Below are positions 21,603-29,740 of a stretch of DNA of 32,272 nucleotides, piece after piece. The stretch lies in the IMG/VR virus record IMGVR_UViG_3300032083_000329, positions 1 through 32,272 of that record; one strand, written 5' to 3'. The notes under the pieces are model-generated. The model was given only the letters and a program-made list of their open reading frames with translations. It was not told the origin of the DNA and did not search any database. A program made the position numbers and the translations under genes. Source of the DNA: a virus. Positions within the stretch are counted from its first letter, which is position 1. Each line of letters starts with the position of its first letter.

Positions 21603-21980
21603 TTATTTTTTTTTGAAAGTAAGTAAAATGTCAATGTTATGAATAGCTAACATAAGTTTTTTCTTTAGCTTAAATTCAGGTGTCAATACACCTTTTGCAT
21701 CCTCTACAATGAATTTAGATTCACCGTTTTCATCTACTAATAAATATGTAAAGTCAGCGATATAATTACATATCTTTTGACCATTTACATTTAATTCGTA
21801 TTTAATTTGTCTATCTAATTGATCAACTACACCAGCTCTTTCCATAGACTTTAGTTGACCCCAACGCTCTGCTTCCCACCTAGAATCAAACTTTAATCCC
21901 ATTGCAACTGTCTTTTTTGCAAAATACTTGTTGGGTTTCCCAACTTTTCTGGGTATAATTCTTTTATTATTGCTATACAT
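21603..21980 (-). CDS. DUF1064-family nuclease (PD-(D/E)XK type)
   Basis: 125 residues. The family pattern is KYFAKKTVAMGLKFDSRWEAERWGQLKSMERAGVVDQLDRQIKYEL, then ADFTYLLVDENGESKFIVEDAKGVLTPEFKLKKKLM. Asp in IADFTY and Asp-x-Lys in EDAKG supply the metal-binding core. DUF1064 proteins are phage endonucleases thought to cut branched or replication intermediates. I used ATG 21980 (MYSNNKRIIPRK); the longer frame to 22040 would run deep into the plus-strand gene. Even so, its first codons cover the plus-strand promoter, so the two genes overlap at their control regions. No good ribosome site is visible. Confidence 0.82.
   Translation of the reverse strand: MYSNNKRIIPRKVGKPNKYFAKKTVAMGLKFDSRWEAERWGQLKSMERAGVVDQLDRQIKYELNVNGQKICNYIADFTYLLVDENGESKFIVEDAKGVLTPEFKLKKKLMLAIHNIDILLTFKKK
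21930..21959 (+). promoter_or_regulatory. Plus-strand promoter with operator-like palindrome
   Basis: TTGGGT (21931-21936), 17-bp spacer, perfect TATAAT (21954-21959), ahead of the plus-strand regulator gene. GTTGGG-TTT-CCCAAC (21930-21944) is a 15-bp palindrome over the -35, a good place for autorepression. The element lies inside the 5' coding part of the DUF1064 gene. Confidence 0.75.
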
Positions 21981-21993
21981 GGGAGTTATTATA

Positions 21994-22182
21994 ATGGCAG
22001 ACACAACAAAATTCAAGTCAATTGGTATAGATGTTGACACTTATAACAAATTAAAAAAAATATGCGCTGATGAAAGACGCAATATTCGTCAACAAATATC
22101 TATTTGGGTGGATAGAGATTACGAAGAAAGATTTAAAGAAGAAAATGTAACTCGTTTAGGATTAGGTACACTTAATAATTAA
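21994..22182 (+). CDS. Ribbon-helix-helix transcriptional regulator (62 aa), the only plus-strand gene
   Basis: MADTTKFKSIGIDVDTYNKL is followed by KKICADERRNIRQQISIWVD and a charged tail. The beta strand KFKSIGID plus two helices (DTYNKLKKICADER, NIRQQISIWVDRDYEERF) is the Arc/CopG ribbon-helix-helix plan. GGGAG stands 8 nt before ATG 21994. It has its own promoter and palindrome, and faces away from the recombination-operon promoter with the DUF1064 gene between. It converges with the lysozyme gene, overlapping by 4 nt. An early-late or recombination-operon repressor is a reasonable guess. Confidence 0.85.
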   Translation: MADTTKFKSIGIDVDTYNKLKKICADERRNIRQQISIWVDRDYEERFKEENVTRLGLGTLNN

Positions 22183-22640
22183 GCTACTTGTTCCTTAACA
22201 CCTAAGTCTTCCATACGTTTTATTAAACGATTTGCACGATTAGTTACTTGTTTGTGCCATCTCGAATCTTCCATTTGAATTGCACATTCAAGCCAATCGT
22301 TGCTATCTATAGCAGCACGAAACTTAACAAATTTAGACAAACGAGGTCTGCCCATATTGAACATCATATTGCACAAGATTAATTGCACTTCTTCAGGTAA
22401 GTCATCAAATTTATCAAATAACTTTTTACATTCTTCAATTGTGCCATGAACATCAGTTTGGAAACAATTATTAACTCGTTCTTCTGAAACTGGTGTTCCT
22501 ACTTCTTTACCATATTCTTCATCCCATTCAGTAATAAGATGTCCTATTCCATGCGTTGGCAAACCTAAATGATCTAAGTAAATTTCGTACTTACATCCTT
22601 CATCTTCTTTAAGCTCTTCTCTTAATTGCTCTATGTTCAT
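22179..22640 (-). CDS. T4-type lysozyme (GH24 endolysin)
   Basis: A 153-residue peptidoglycan muramidase. The catalytic triad Glu14 (DEGC), Asp23 (YLDHLG) and Thr29 (PTHGIGHL) has the 9- and 6-residue spacing of T4 lysozyme Glu11/Asp20/Thr26. The C-terminal lobe contains ILCNMMFNMGRPRLSKF and a conserved DSRWHKQVTNRANRL segment. There is no signal peptide or membrane anchor, so it needs a holin (not seen here) or acts from the virion. Its ATG overlaps the TGA of the 982-aa virion protein (ATGA), placing it at the end of the structural operon. Confidence 0.94.
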   Translation of the reverse strand: MNIEQLREELKEDEGCKYEIYLDHLGLPTHGIGHLITEWDEEYGKEVGTPVSEERVNNCFQTDVHGTIEECKKLFDKFDDLPEEVQLILCNMMFNMGRPRLSKFVKFRAAIDSNDWLECAIQMEDSRWHKQVTNRANRLIKRMEDLGVKEQVA

Positions 22641-25585
22641 TGAGTTAAATTCCTATATAAGTTTTGTCTTGATTCTGGTATTGATCTTGAAGCTATAGCT
22701 TGATCTTTAGGGTTAATTCCTAACGCAGCACCAACTCCAGGCTGTGTTATGTCTATACCACCGATAGATGTATTTATTGCTGGTGGTTTAACATTAGGAA
22801 CATTTGTTCGCTCACTTAGAGGCGTTGGAAACATACCACCACTTTCAGGTTCTGTTCTTGAAGGCAGTAATGCTTGTTGAGCTGATTGCCTAACAACACG
22901 ACCTATGTTTTCTGCACGATCTATTCCTGTATTAATTGCTTGTGAAACTGTAGCATTAACTCTATCTAAAGGATTAGCTCCACCTTTTTGCATTTTAATA
23001 TATGTTTTTAAATTTTCAGGCTTTGATCCTATTTTATTTAATATTTTAAATTTAGCTATGTCAAAAAACTTTTTAATAGGTGAATTAGTGTAAGCTGGAG
23101 CTGCAACACTACCTTCTTTACCTACATCTCCTAAAAATTCTATATCTTTAGCAAACTCTTTTAATGCTTTTGTATTACCTTTACCTAGAATTTGATCTAA
23201 AACTCTCGGCTCGTAACCATCAATTAACTTTACTAACTTACTTGCTGCAGCTTGATTAGAAAATATTTCTCCGTCCACAGCACTAAGTATATCATCTACA
23301 ACTAAACCTCTTAATTTATCCATTGTCGCACCGCTAGGATCTGTCTTTTCAAAAAAATCAACTATCTTTTTAACTTCTGAAGGACTTGCATTTCTTTTAG
23401 TTATTTGACCAACGGCTTCTTCTGGTAACAATTGATTGCTTTGAAGTTTGTTAACAACATTTATTTGATCTAATTCTGCAAAAGCCTTTTTAGCTTTTAA
23501 CAATTCTTCCAATGATTGTGTTAAAGTATCATCACCACCAATGTTTTTTATTTTACCAAGAATTGCAGCATCTAACTTATCAGGGCCAGACATAGCTATT
23601 TGATCTGATAATCTTTTGACTCTATTCCAATTGTTTCCAAATAAAATTTTACCAGTAGAACTGTCTCCAAATCCTAAAGAATCAATGTGAGCTTTAAATC
23701 TAGCTCCACTAAATTTTCCTGATGCGATGTCGCCTATGTCGCTAATGCCAGTTTTATTGATGCCTTCATCTAAAAATCTACGAGCTAATTGTCCTCTTAT
23801 GTCTTCAGCAGCATCATCTCCAACGGTTTTAAATAACTGTTTAAGTCTCTGTGGAGAATTGGATTTAACAACTCTGTCATAAAATTGATCTAATTCAAAT
23901 TTACCTTTAGTACCAAAGCTACCTTCTTGTTTAGTTAAATTTTTAATACTTCTAATTAAACCAAATTGAGATAAATCTTCAAAGTTTTTCATAGCTTCTT
24001 TATAATAAGTCATAGAACTTGTTCTAAGGTCTGTTGCTTCTTTAAGTATTGCTTTTTCTGCATCACTTAGATTTTTAGAAGCTATATTTGTAAGGTTTGT
24101 TGCCTCTAATGAGTCGTCTAATGTTCTTATAATATTATCTATTTCTGGTAAGAACTCTCTGTTTAACAAAGCATTTTCAGAAAACAAAGCATCATTCAGT
24201 TGTTTTCTTGCTACTGCTATTTGTCTAAATGATGCGTTTTCACCTAAATCATCAATCGCCTTGACTGCTTTTGCAGTTTCTTCTGTTAAAGCGTTTATAG
24301 AACCGACTTTAGTAACTAAATTGTTAGTAGCGCTTTTTATATCGGCTGTTTTTAAAATTTCTGCTGTTTGTCCAGTACCACCATCAGCAAGTCTAACTTG
24401 TGATAACAAATCATCAACTTTTCCAAATCTCATAGATGTTTCTGCTTGCATGGCAGAAAATGCTTTATTTATTTTTAGTAACAATTGTTCGTTAATGTCT
24501 ACGCCATTGGCTGTAGCTTTTTCAATATAATTAATACTTTCTTTTACAGCCTTAATACTAGCGTTCGCTGCTTCTTCTTCTAATTGCTTTAAAGATTTAA
24601 ATGCCTGACCAGTCACATTTGAAAAGGCTTCTCCAGCTTCTTCTTTACCAACAGCACCCAATTGAGTTTTTAAAGCATCAGCTTTGTCTAATATTTTTCC
24701 TAGATTTATATCCATACGAGTTGTGTCTTTTAACACATTCTCTGCAAATTTTTGTTGATATGCAACAATTCCTGGTGCGCCTAATCTTTCTAAACTAGGA
24801 GCATATCCTTCATCAACTAATCTTTCACCTCTTGCTATGGCGTCATCAGTAATTTGAGTTAACTTACCAGCTTGTCCAACACCTTTTTTAACACCACCTA
24901 CTACTGCTCTACCTGCTTTAAAAACTAAAGCTCCACCAAGCTCAAATGTTCCAGCTATAGCAGCTTCGGTTAAGGCATCTTTAGTTACTTCTCCAAAACT
25001 TTGTTGCTGTATTCCTAATAAACTTTCAATACCTTCTTCTAAATATTGACCTGCCGCAGCTCCAGCCGCAGCTCCAAAAGAAGATGTTATAATTCCTGGA
25101 GCAGTAATAATAGCACCTACGACAGCACCTGCAGTTTCTGGGATTAAACCTGCTAAATCGGCTACATCTCCAAAAGAGAAGCCTTCATCTTCCAATACGA
25201 TATTTTTATCAGAGATATTTTCCATACCTCTTATTCTTTGACCTTCAGGAGTTAATGCAAGTCTGCCAAAAGAATCTTTTGTATATCCACCTACACCAAC
25301 TTCATTTCTAAGTATTGCTTCTTGCTCTCCGTCTGTTTCACCGAAAGAAACTTTTGCACGAAGACCAGAATCAGCACCTGTTTCATAATCAAAGTTTTTA
25401 TCTTTGTTAGATTGTTTTGCTTCATTAATTAAATCTTCAAATGTTCTTTCTTTAGGATCAGAAGATTCGGTAGATCCAAAAAATTGACTTTGAATATCGT
25501 TTTGTTCTTGTTCTGTAGGCTCGTCACCAGCAATTCTTACTTTAACTATGCCATCATTAGGAGTTCTTACTTGTATAACAGCCAT
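22637..25585 (-). CDS. Very large putative internal virion / DNA-ejection protein
   Basis: 982 residues. After a small N-terminal domain (MAVIQVRTPNDGIVKVRIAG) there is a hydrophobic Gly/Ala region, about 130-235 (GDVADLAGLIPETAGAVVGAIITAPGIITSSFGAAAGAAAG), that could insert into a membrane. A long, mostly helical region with coiled-coil stretches follows (about 290-850), then a Pro-rich C-terminus. The arrangement resembles ejection proteins of podoviruses, such as T7 gp16-like internal core proteins, but without an identifiable transglycosylase; the lysozyme is encoded directly downstream instead. The function is inferred from size, composition and position. Confidence 0.75.
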   Translation of the reverse strand: MAVIQVRTPNDGIVKVRIAGDEPTEQEQNDIQSQFFGSTESSDPKERTFEDLINEAKQSNKDKNFDYETGADSGLRAKVSFGETDGEQEAILRNEVGVGGYTKDSFGRLALTPEGQRIRGMENISDKNIVLEDEGFSFGDVADLAGLIPETAGAVVGAIITAPGIITSSFGAAAGAAAGQYLEEGIESLLGIQQQSFGEVTKDALTEAAIAGTFELGGALVFKAGRAVVGGVKKGVGQAGKLTQITDDAIARGERLVDEGYAPSLERLGAPGIVAYQQKFAENVLKDTTRMDINLGKILDKADALKTQLGAVGKEEAGEAFSNVTGQAFKSLKQLEEEAANASIKAVKESINYIEKATANGVDINEQLLLKINKAFSAMQAETSMRFGKVDDLLSQVRLADGGTGQTAEILKTADIKSATNNLVTKVGSINALTEETAKAVKAIDDLGENASFRQIAVARKQLNDALFSENALLNREFLPEIDNIIRTLDDSLEATNLTNIASKNLSDAEKAILKEATDLRTSSMTYYKEAMKNFEDLSQFGLIRSIKNLTKQEGSFGTKGKFELDQFYDRVVKSNSPQRLKQLFKTVGDDAAEDIRGQLARRFLDEGINKTGISDIGDIASGKFSGARFKAHIDSLGFGDSSTGKILFGNNWNRVKRLSDQIAMSGPDKLDAAILGKIKNIGGDDTLTQSLEELLKAKKAFAELDQINVVNKLQSNQLLPEEAVGQITKRNASPSEVKKIVDFFEKTDPSGATMDKLRGLVVDDILSAVDGEIFSNQAAASKLVKLIDGYEPRVLDQILGKGNTKALKEFAKDIEFLGDVGKEGSVAAPAYTNSPIKKFFDIAKFKILNKIGSKPENLKTYIKMQKGGANPLDRVNATVSQAINTGIDRAENIGRVVRQSAQQALLPSRTEPESGGMFPTPLSERTNVPNVKPPAINTSIGGIDITQPGVGAALGINPKDQAIASRSIPESRQNLYRNLTQ

Positions 25586-25587
25586 TT

Positions 25588-27417
25588 TTATTCACCTGTC
25601 TGCGTATAATCATAAATATTATCTTTTCCTAAAACAAATTTTCCTTTAGAAGTAGCAACACTTTTTCTATTAATATTAACTCCTGCTTTAGATAAATTTC
25701 TGTATCCTTCAGCAACATTTTCTCTTCCTGCTGTTATTATTCTTTTATACAAATTACCAACTTTTCTAACTAATTCATCTTCATCACCACTAGTTAAACT
25801 GATTTCACCAACAATTTCAGAAACCATCTTCCTATCATTATCTGATAATGTTTTACCTGCTTCTCCTAAAATTTCAGCGGCATTTTCAGCTTTTAATCTT
25901 GTTAATAATGTTTTAATTTGTGCAATAGGCGTTGTGTCTCCACCTACATCTAAACCAAGGTTTCTAAAGCCTTGAACAACAGACGATGCTAATTGAGAAG
26001 GAACACCAACTCCAGTTTGTTCTAATAAACCTGCTATGTTGGCAAATGTTTTTTCTTGTCTATTTAAAGACTTGTCCATTGATACAAGTTGATTAACTAC
26101 AATATCTGGATTGTCTATAAATCTTGGCATAGTTCCTGCAGGAGCTTCGTTTGCATCAGGTAATTGAACATTAAAACCAAGACCTTTAGGCGCTCCAGTA
26201 AATAAAGGAGTAAAACTTTTTCCTGTTTGATATAATTTTTTAGTTTTAGTACTAGCTGTTATAGCTTTTCCAGCTAAATCTGCGTAAGTGCTACTTGGTA
26301 CAATTTCATATTGTTCGTTAAATTCTTTATTTAAAGCTAAATTGTTTAATTCATATGAATTTAACTGTGTATATTCTCCTTTACCAATTCCAGAGATAAG
26401 TCCTTCTAAACCACCTTTTTTACCTTTAGGAACAATCATGTAAGACTTTCTATTCATAGCCGCATTTTTGTCTTCTTTGGTTTTCCCTAAAGCATATTCA
26501 CCAGCCTTTGCACGAACAGCCTTAGATTCAGCAACAGCTTTTCTAAAATCAGGCATTGCGGCTTCTCCAGCCTCACCAGTAGCAGTTAAAATCTTACTTA
26601 CATCAAATCCTTTACCTGCTCTATTCTGCATTAGAGCTAATCCAAATGACATCAGAGCTTGTTTTGTATCAGGTTCTCCTGATATATCTAAACCTGTTGC
26701 ATCACCAAATTCTTTTATATACTCATCATAAGTTTGCGGCTCAACTCCTGGTCTTGCTTGTGCAAGAAACTCACTAAGAGCTGTCTTTGTAGCTGTTTGT
26801 GCTGCAGTTAAATTTTCTCCAGACCCGTCAGTATCTGTCGTTTGTTTAGTAATATTATTTTCTTCTTCTGCTATTTCAGAACCATCTGTACCATCTGTTG
26901 TGCCTTTATCTGCATTGTTGATTACATCTTGAATTGATATGCCATCAGGAAATTGAGTATCAACAAGTCTTTTTTGACCTTGACCACCGTCTTCTGTATC
27001 AAATGCGTCATACAATCCTTTTGGAACTAATTTGTCTAATCCAGTTTGATCTGTTGGCAATCCAAACTCTAATCCAGCCATGTTAGACGCTATTTTTTGT
27101 GCGTCTTGTTCTCTTTCATCATCACTTTTTTGACCCATATATTGACCAATACCACTCAAAGCTCCTGGAACATTAGAAACTAAGTCAGATGCTACTTTAA
27201 TAGGTCGAAAAGCGTTTCTTAAAAGTGCGTCAGTATATGATCCTTCAGCACCTAAAGATAATAAATTGTTGGGGTTGCTTCCGTAAAATTCATCATCTGT
27301 ATAGGCTCGAGTGTTTTTTCCTATTAACTCACCTAAACCTTTACGTTTGTCTGCACCAACTATTTGATCAACTAAACCAGGGGCAACACTCATAATTCCT
27401 TGTGGTTTTTTTGCCAT
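25588..27417 (-). CDS. Putative internal virion protein (609 aa)
   Basis: Begins MAKKPQGIMSVAPGLVDQIV. The acidic Thr/Asp/Gly-rich linker (about 170-205: ADKGTTDGTDGSEIAEEENN) separates an N-terminal region from helical parts. A C-terminal globular region follows (PDIVVNQLVSMDKSLNRQEKTFANIAGLLEQTGVG through LVRKVGNLYKRIITAGRENV). GGAG stands about 9 nt before the ATG, and the next gene starts 3 nt past its stop. It is one of three consecutive large proteins that probably form the internal or ejection machinery. I know no enzymatic motif in it. Confidence 0.72.
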   Translation of the reverse strand: MAKKPQGIMSVAPGLVDQIVGADKRKGLGELIGKNTRAYTDDEFYGSNPNNLLSLGAEGSYTDALLRNAFRPIKVASDLVSNVPGALSGIGQYMGQKSDDEREQDAQKIASNMAGLEFGLPTDQTGLDKLVPKGLYDAFDTEDGGQGQKRLVDTQFPDGISIQDVINNADKGTTDGTDGSEIAEEENNITKQTTDTDGSGENLTAAQTATKTALSEFLAQARPGVEPQTYDEYIKEFGDATGLDISGEPDTKQALMSFGLALMQNRAGKGFDVSKILTATGEAGEAAMPDFRKAVAESKAVRAKAGEYALGKTKEDKNAAMNRKSYMIVPKGKKGGLEGLISGIGKGEYTQLNSYELNNLALNKEFNEQYEIVPSSTYADLAGKAITASTKTKKLYQTGKSFTPLFTGAPKGLGFNVQLPDANEAPAGTMPRFIDNPDIVVNQLVSMDKSLNRQEKTFANIAGLLEQTGVGVPSQLASSVVQGFRNLGLDVGGDTTPIAQIKTLLTRLKAENAAEILGEAGKTLSDNDRKMVSEIVGEISLTSGDEDELVRKVGNLYKRIITAGRENVAEGYRNLSKAGVNINRKSVATSKGKFVLGKDNIYDYTQTGE

Positions 27418-27429
27418 CTTTTACAGCTC

Positions 27430-28362
27430 CTAATTACCTGTTGCGCCACCACTAAACGGTGCAATTTGTGACAATGTTGTGTAAGCTCCAATGCCTTGTA
27501 AAAAAGGATTGGCTGATGGTGTTGTTGATTGTGTAAACGTAGATGGAATACTTGAACTTGGCATTCCTTGTAACAAATTCTGACCTATTTGCAATCTTGT
27601 GTAAGGCTCTTGAGCTGTTTGCATTGCATTTTGTCTTGTTGCATCTAATGCCGCTTGATCTTGTTGTTGTCTCATTGCACCTAATTGACTTAACTGTGAT
27701 ACATCTGCTTGACCTAGAGCTTGTTGCAGACGACCTATATCTGACGTTGTACCTGCTAAAGTTCCAAATGCCTGACCAATACCACCTGACAGCCTTCCAG
27801 CTTCCTGCGAGGCTTTTTGAGCTTGTGCAAAGTTAGAAGAAAGAAGTTTTGACAAAGTATCTGCCTTAACTTGTTGTAATCCTCTGTCTCTTTCAGCTCT
27901 TTGAATACCTTCTCTACTTCCACCAAAAGCACCAGATTGTATAGCTTTGGCTGCATCGCCTTGTCTTGCAATATCTGCTTGCCTATCAAGTTGTGTCATT
28001 GTTGAATCAATAACACTTTGTTGATAAGGATTCATAAACTTATCTATGTTTTCCTGTGATGGCTGTAAGAAACCTAATCCACTAGTTAATGCTTGTTGAG
28101 CAGCTAAGTCTTGTGTCTTTGCTCCTTCAATAAAAGGCTTGTAAGAACCAGACAATTGTTCGCCTAAATTAATTGCAGAAGTACGAAGCGGGTCCATTCC
28201 AGCAATTTGATAATCTGGTAATCCTAAAGGTGAGTCTAACAATCCTGTGGACGTTTGTGTGTCACCATCAAACTCGCCAAATCCAGTTTGCAACATACGT
28301 TTTTGCAAACCTTCAAGAAAAGGGGGTAATCTATTTATATTTTCAACTGTTTGAGTTGCCAT
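27430..28362 (-). CDS. Gln/Ala-rich structural protein (310 aa)
   Basis: Contains MNPYQQSVIDSTMTQLDRQADIARQGDAAKAIQSGAFGGSREGIQRAE, a phrase I associate with virion proteins of marine podoviruses, in a long helical region (about 85-260). The N-terminus is Pro/Gly-rich and the tail is Ser/Thr/Pro-rich. It overlaps the stop of the preceding gene (TAATG), so the proteins are likely made in fixed ratio. It may be part of the internal core or tail; no enzyme motif is visible. Confidence 0.72.
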   Translation of the reverse strand: MATQTVENINRLPPFLEGLQKRMLQTGFGEFDGDTQTSTGLLDSPLGLPDYQIAGMDPLRTSAINLGEQLSGSYKPFIEGAKTQDLAAQQALTSGLGFLQPSQENIDKFMNPYQQSVIDSTMTQLDRQADIARQGDAAKAIQSGAFGGSREGIQRAERDRGLQQVKADTLSKLLSSNFAQAQKASQEAGRLSGGIGQAFGTLAGTTSDIGRLQQALGQADVSQLSQLGAMRQQQDQAALDATRQNAMQTAQEPYTRLQIGQNLLQGMPSSSIPSTFTQSTTPSANPFLQGIGAYTTLSQIAPFSGGATGN

Positions 28363-29438
28363 TATGCTCTAGCCTCCAAGTTATCCATCATATTATAAGC
28401 TCTTTGAATACCTTTTCTCTGGTTTCCTCCGCCTAATCCTTTAACTGCATCTTTAGTTAACACAAATTCACCCGCCATAAGCATAGCAGGTACATCATCT
28501 TTACGTCCAGAGCCTTCGCTTGGATCTATACCACCATTTCTGCGAGGAAAACCCATTTCACCACCCATGTTAGCATATGTTATACCGCCAAGTTTACCAC
28601 CAGGACCGCCCGCTCCAAAAGGTCTTCTTTCATAAGCTGTTCTTGTATCTTCGTCTTCATCGCCACCAGCTAAAAGTTGAGCAATTAGTCCAGCAGTCAA
28701 ACCTTCACCTGTTTTTGTGTTTAAGAGTTTAGATAACAAATTATCTTCTCCTATTCCAGCGGCTTGTAAAAGTTCTCCACTAAAAGTTTTTGGCACAAAT
28801 GCTCCTTTAATACTTTCAGACGCTGTGTCAGTTGCTGTTTTTGAAATAGCCTCTGGAACTGCTTGATTACGAGCAAGTTCTTTTGACATGTCTTTTCCAA
28901 TCGTTCCAGCTTTAACAGCAGCTTGGTTTGTAGCATCTGATCCAGTTCCACCACCAAACATAGCACCTAATCCACCTGACAAAACTCCAGCTAAAAGTGC
29001 GTCTTTGGTTTTTGCTCCACCTAATTTACTAGTCAAAGCTCCAGTTAAAGCTCTGCTTACAAAAGGATTAGATAAAAAAGAACCTGCAGTGCTACCTGCA
29101 CCAAACATACCACCAAGACCAGCTCCAGCCGCAGGACCTACCATAGCTCCAATGGCTATTGGTGCTACAGTTTTAAGTATTTTACCTAAATCAAAAAACT
29201 CTTGTTGTCCTGTCATGGGATTCATGCTTCCAGCACCAGAGCCAACAACTTGTCTATTTGGATCAACGCCTTGATCTACAAGAGCTTTTGCTATTCCCAT
29301 ACCCAATTGAGGGTTTTGTTGTAAAACAGAATTTGGAACAACCATTTCACCAGATTGAGCGTGAACCATTTGATTATCACCAAAACGACCCATATTACTC
29401 ATTGATTGATTTGGATTCATATTATTTTGCATATACAT
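28362..29438 (-). CDS. Gly/Ala-rich structural protein with GEFVLT motif (358 aa)
   Basis: The N-terminal region is rich in Met/Asn/Gln (MNPNQSMSNMGRFGDNQMV). Residues about 90-170 are hydrophobic and Gly/Ala-rich (VAPIAIGAMVGPAAGAGLGGMFGAGS), possibly membrane-interacting. Near the C-terminus MGFPRRNGGIDPSEGSGRKDDVPAMLMAGEFVLTKDAVKGLG matches a phrase I recall from many marine phage virion proteins. It fits an ejection or tail-associated protein, but the role is inferred. Confidence 0.72.
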   Translation of the reverse strand: MYMQNNMNPNQSMSNMGRFGDNQMVHAQSGEMVVPNSVLQQNPQLGMGIAKALVDQGVDPNRQVVGSGAGSMNPMTGQQEFFDLGKILKTVAPIAIGAMVGPAAGAGLGGMFGAGSTAGSFLSNPFVSRALTGALTSKLGGAKTKDALLAGVLSGGLGAMFGGGTGSDATNQAAVKAGTIGKDMSKELARNQAVPEAISKTATDTASESIKGAFVPKTFSGELLQAAGIGEDNLLSKLLNTKTGEGLTAGLIAQLLAGGDEDEDTRTAYERRPFGAGGPGGKLGGITYANMGGEMGFPRRNGGIDPSEGSGRKDDVPAMLMAGEFVLTKDAVKGLGGGNQRKGIQRAYNMMDNLEARA

Positions 29439-29452
29439 AATATAACCTTACA

Positions 29453-29740
29453 CTAAGAAACTACTATTGTCACGACCCCAAGTGATGCTGTTGAGCTTAC
29501 ACTACCAGAAAAAATGTCTGTTGTTGATTTAATTTTTAAAAAACCACCATCTGCTATAAACATATCACCATTTTGAAACACATTAGCAGCTCCTGAACTA
29601 CCAATCCCTTGAAAATTAACATTTGCATCTCTTAATTCATCTATTACGCTATTTAATGTCCTAGCTAATTGATTTATATAATTACTATCATACTCAAAAG
29701 GAGCTGTGGGTAAAATAGGTCTTACAACTTTTTTGCTCAT
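29453..29740 (-). CDS. Small structural protein (95 aa)
   Basis: MSKKVVRPILPTAPFEYDSN leads into helix YINQLARTLNSVIDELRDANVN and a beta-rich tail (NGDMFIADGGFLKIKSTTDIFSGSVSSTASLGVVTIVVS). I chose ATG 29740, which overlaps the TGA of the 622-aa gene (ATGA), over the in-frame start at 29788. The compact form and position suggest a tail or head-tail accessory protein. Confidence 0.68.
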   Translation of the reverse strand: MSKKVVRPILPTAPFEYDSNYINQLARTLNSVIDELRDANVNFQGIGSSGAANVFQNGDMFIADGGFLKIKSTTDIFSGSVSSTASLGVVTIVVS

